A stretch of 64,000 nt of DNA from DATFDN01 sp963762525 (GTDB lineage: Bacteria; Pseudomonadota; Alphaproteobacteria; Acetobacterales; Acetobacteraceae), in NCBI GenBank assembly GCA_963762525.1, contig CAVXKT010000003.1, positions 186,001-250,000 of the forward strand. The letters are read 5' to 3'. This document shows positions 63,780 to 64,000 of this stretch, piece after piece. The notes under the pieces are model-generated. The model did not search any database, was not told the origin of the DNA, and saw only the letters and a program-made list of their open reading frames with translations. Position 1 is the first letter of the stretch; each line of letters opens with the position of its first letter. The position numbers and the translations under genes are program-made.

Positions 63780-64000
63780 GCGGGTTGTCGCGTCCGCTGG
63801 CGGTCGCGCGCATCGGCGCGGCGCCATACGCGACGCTGGTGGAGGCAAATCCGGCGGAGTGCGCGGTCTTGGCCGAGCGGATGCTGATCCCGGCCGTGCT
63901 GGCGCTGTCCTGCGCGTTCGTGCTGCGGCGCGAGGGCGACGTGATTCGCGCCGAAGGGCGATTGCGCGCCCGCGTGGTGCGGACCTGCGTGATCACGCTC
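63776..64000 (+). CDS. DUF177 (YceD) family protein, partial
   Basis: 75 codons from ATG 63776 to the window edge. SGLSRPLAVARIGAAPYATL, then VEANPAECAVLAERMLIPAV and GRLRARVVRTCVITL match the start of DUF177, whose later part carries a C-x2-C pair not reached here. YceD is required for normal 23S rRNA accumulation and usually precedes rpmF and plsX, which may follow outside the window. Confidence 0.85.
   Translation, partial: MSGLSRPLAVARIGAAPYATLVEANPAECAVLAERMLIPAVLALSCAFVLRREGDVIRAEGRLRARVVRTCVITL

Overview
The window reads as GC-rich chromosomal DNA of an alphaproteobacterium, most likely order Rhodospirillales (Acetobacteraceae-like). The main evidence is the dusB(nifR3)-ntrB-ntrC-ntrY-ntrX cluster followed by a D-amino-acid aminotransferase gene, a Hint-domain (Hedgehog/intein-type) protein, a cyanide-insensitive bd-type oxidase, MbfA, a ubiquinol-cytochrome c chaperone followed by DUF177, and many genes coupled by ATGA/TGATG overlaps. 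Family and order are inferred from gene content, not from a marker-gene tree. I see no rRNA, tRNA or CRISPR array.

Layout. 0-1.3 kb: partial lipoprotein-like gene and an RTX-like protein. 1.5-4.2 kb: cydAB (CIO type) behind a small ACT-domain gene. 4.4-5.6 kb: orphan cytosine-C5 methyltransferase. 5.8-14 kb: rarA, hemB, an amidohydrolase, a CLC channel with CBS domains, icd, a Tat-exported dienelactone hydrolase and a FecR-domain protein, the last convergent with a CHASE2 adenylate cyclase (14-16 kb). 16-18 kb: an IS110 remnant, a serine hydrolase and a DUF2939 protein. 18.2-22.5 kb: an RND efflux pair. 22.5-26.8 kb: LLM oxidoreductase, class III aminotransferase, DsbA-like isomerase, MbfA. 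26.9-29.8 kb: an ATP-grasp-like protein convergent with a Hint-domain protein. 30-32.9 kb: TonB, tmk, DUF892, DUF427, YceI. 33-36.4 kb: envelope/stress-type cluster (DUF3618, holin-like, Ala-rich helical protein) divergent from YihY/BrkB. 36.4-39 kb: M20 peptidase, SnoaL-like protein, small membrane protein. 39-47.2 kb: dat-ntrX-ntrY-ntrC-ntrB-dusB, one tightly overlapping nitrogen-regulation operon. 47.6-49 kb: lipoprotein and a PIN toxin/AbrB antitoxin pair. 49.1-54.1 kb: hyi-glxR (glyoxylate/tartronate semialdehyde metabolism), an XRE regulator preceded by a clear dyad, and NUDIX-AlaX-ferritin-like. 54.4-62.6 kb: two class III CoA-transferase/racemase genes, epmB, efp, suhB, then a MotA/MotB-like stator-type operon. 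62.6-64 kb: bamE divergent from the cytochrome bc1 chaperone and DUF177.

Sequence quality strongly shapes the annotation. About twenty genes that look functional are split by single-base frameshifts. By hand I count roughly 32 one-base insertions against two deletions, densest at 23-30 kb. Correcting them restores family-typical lengths divisible by three. I therefore annotate whole loci across these breaks and treat most breaks as probable sequencing or assembly errors, not pseudogenes or programmed frameshifts.

No clearly new defence or biosynthetic system is present. The most interesting candidates are the non-flagellar MotA/MotB-like operon, the ACT-domain gene leading the CIO operon, the cyclase/FecR pair, the Hint-domain protein facing an ATP-grasp-like gene, and the operator-like dyad upstream of the XRE gene.
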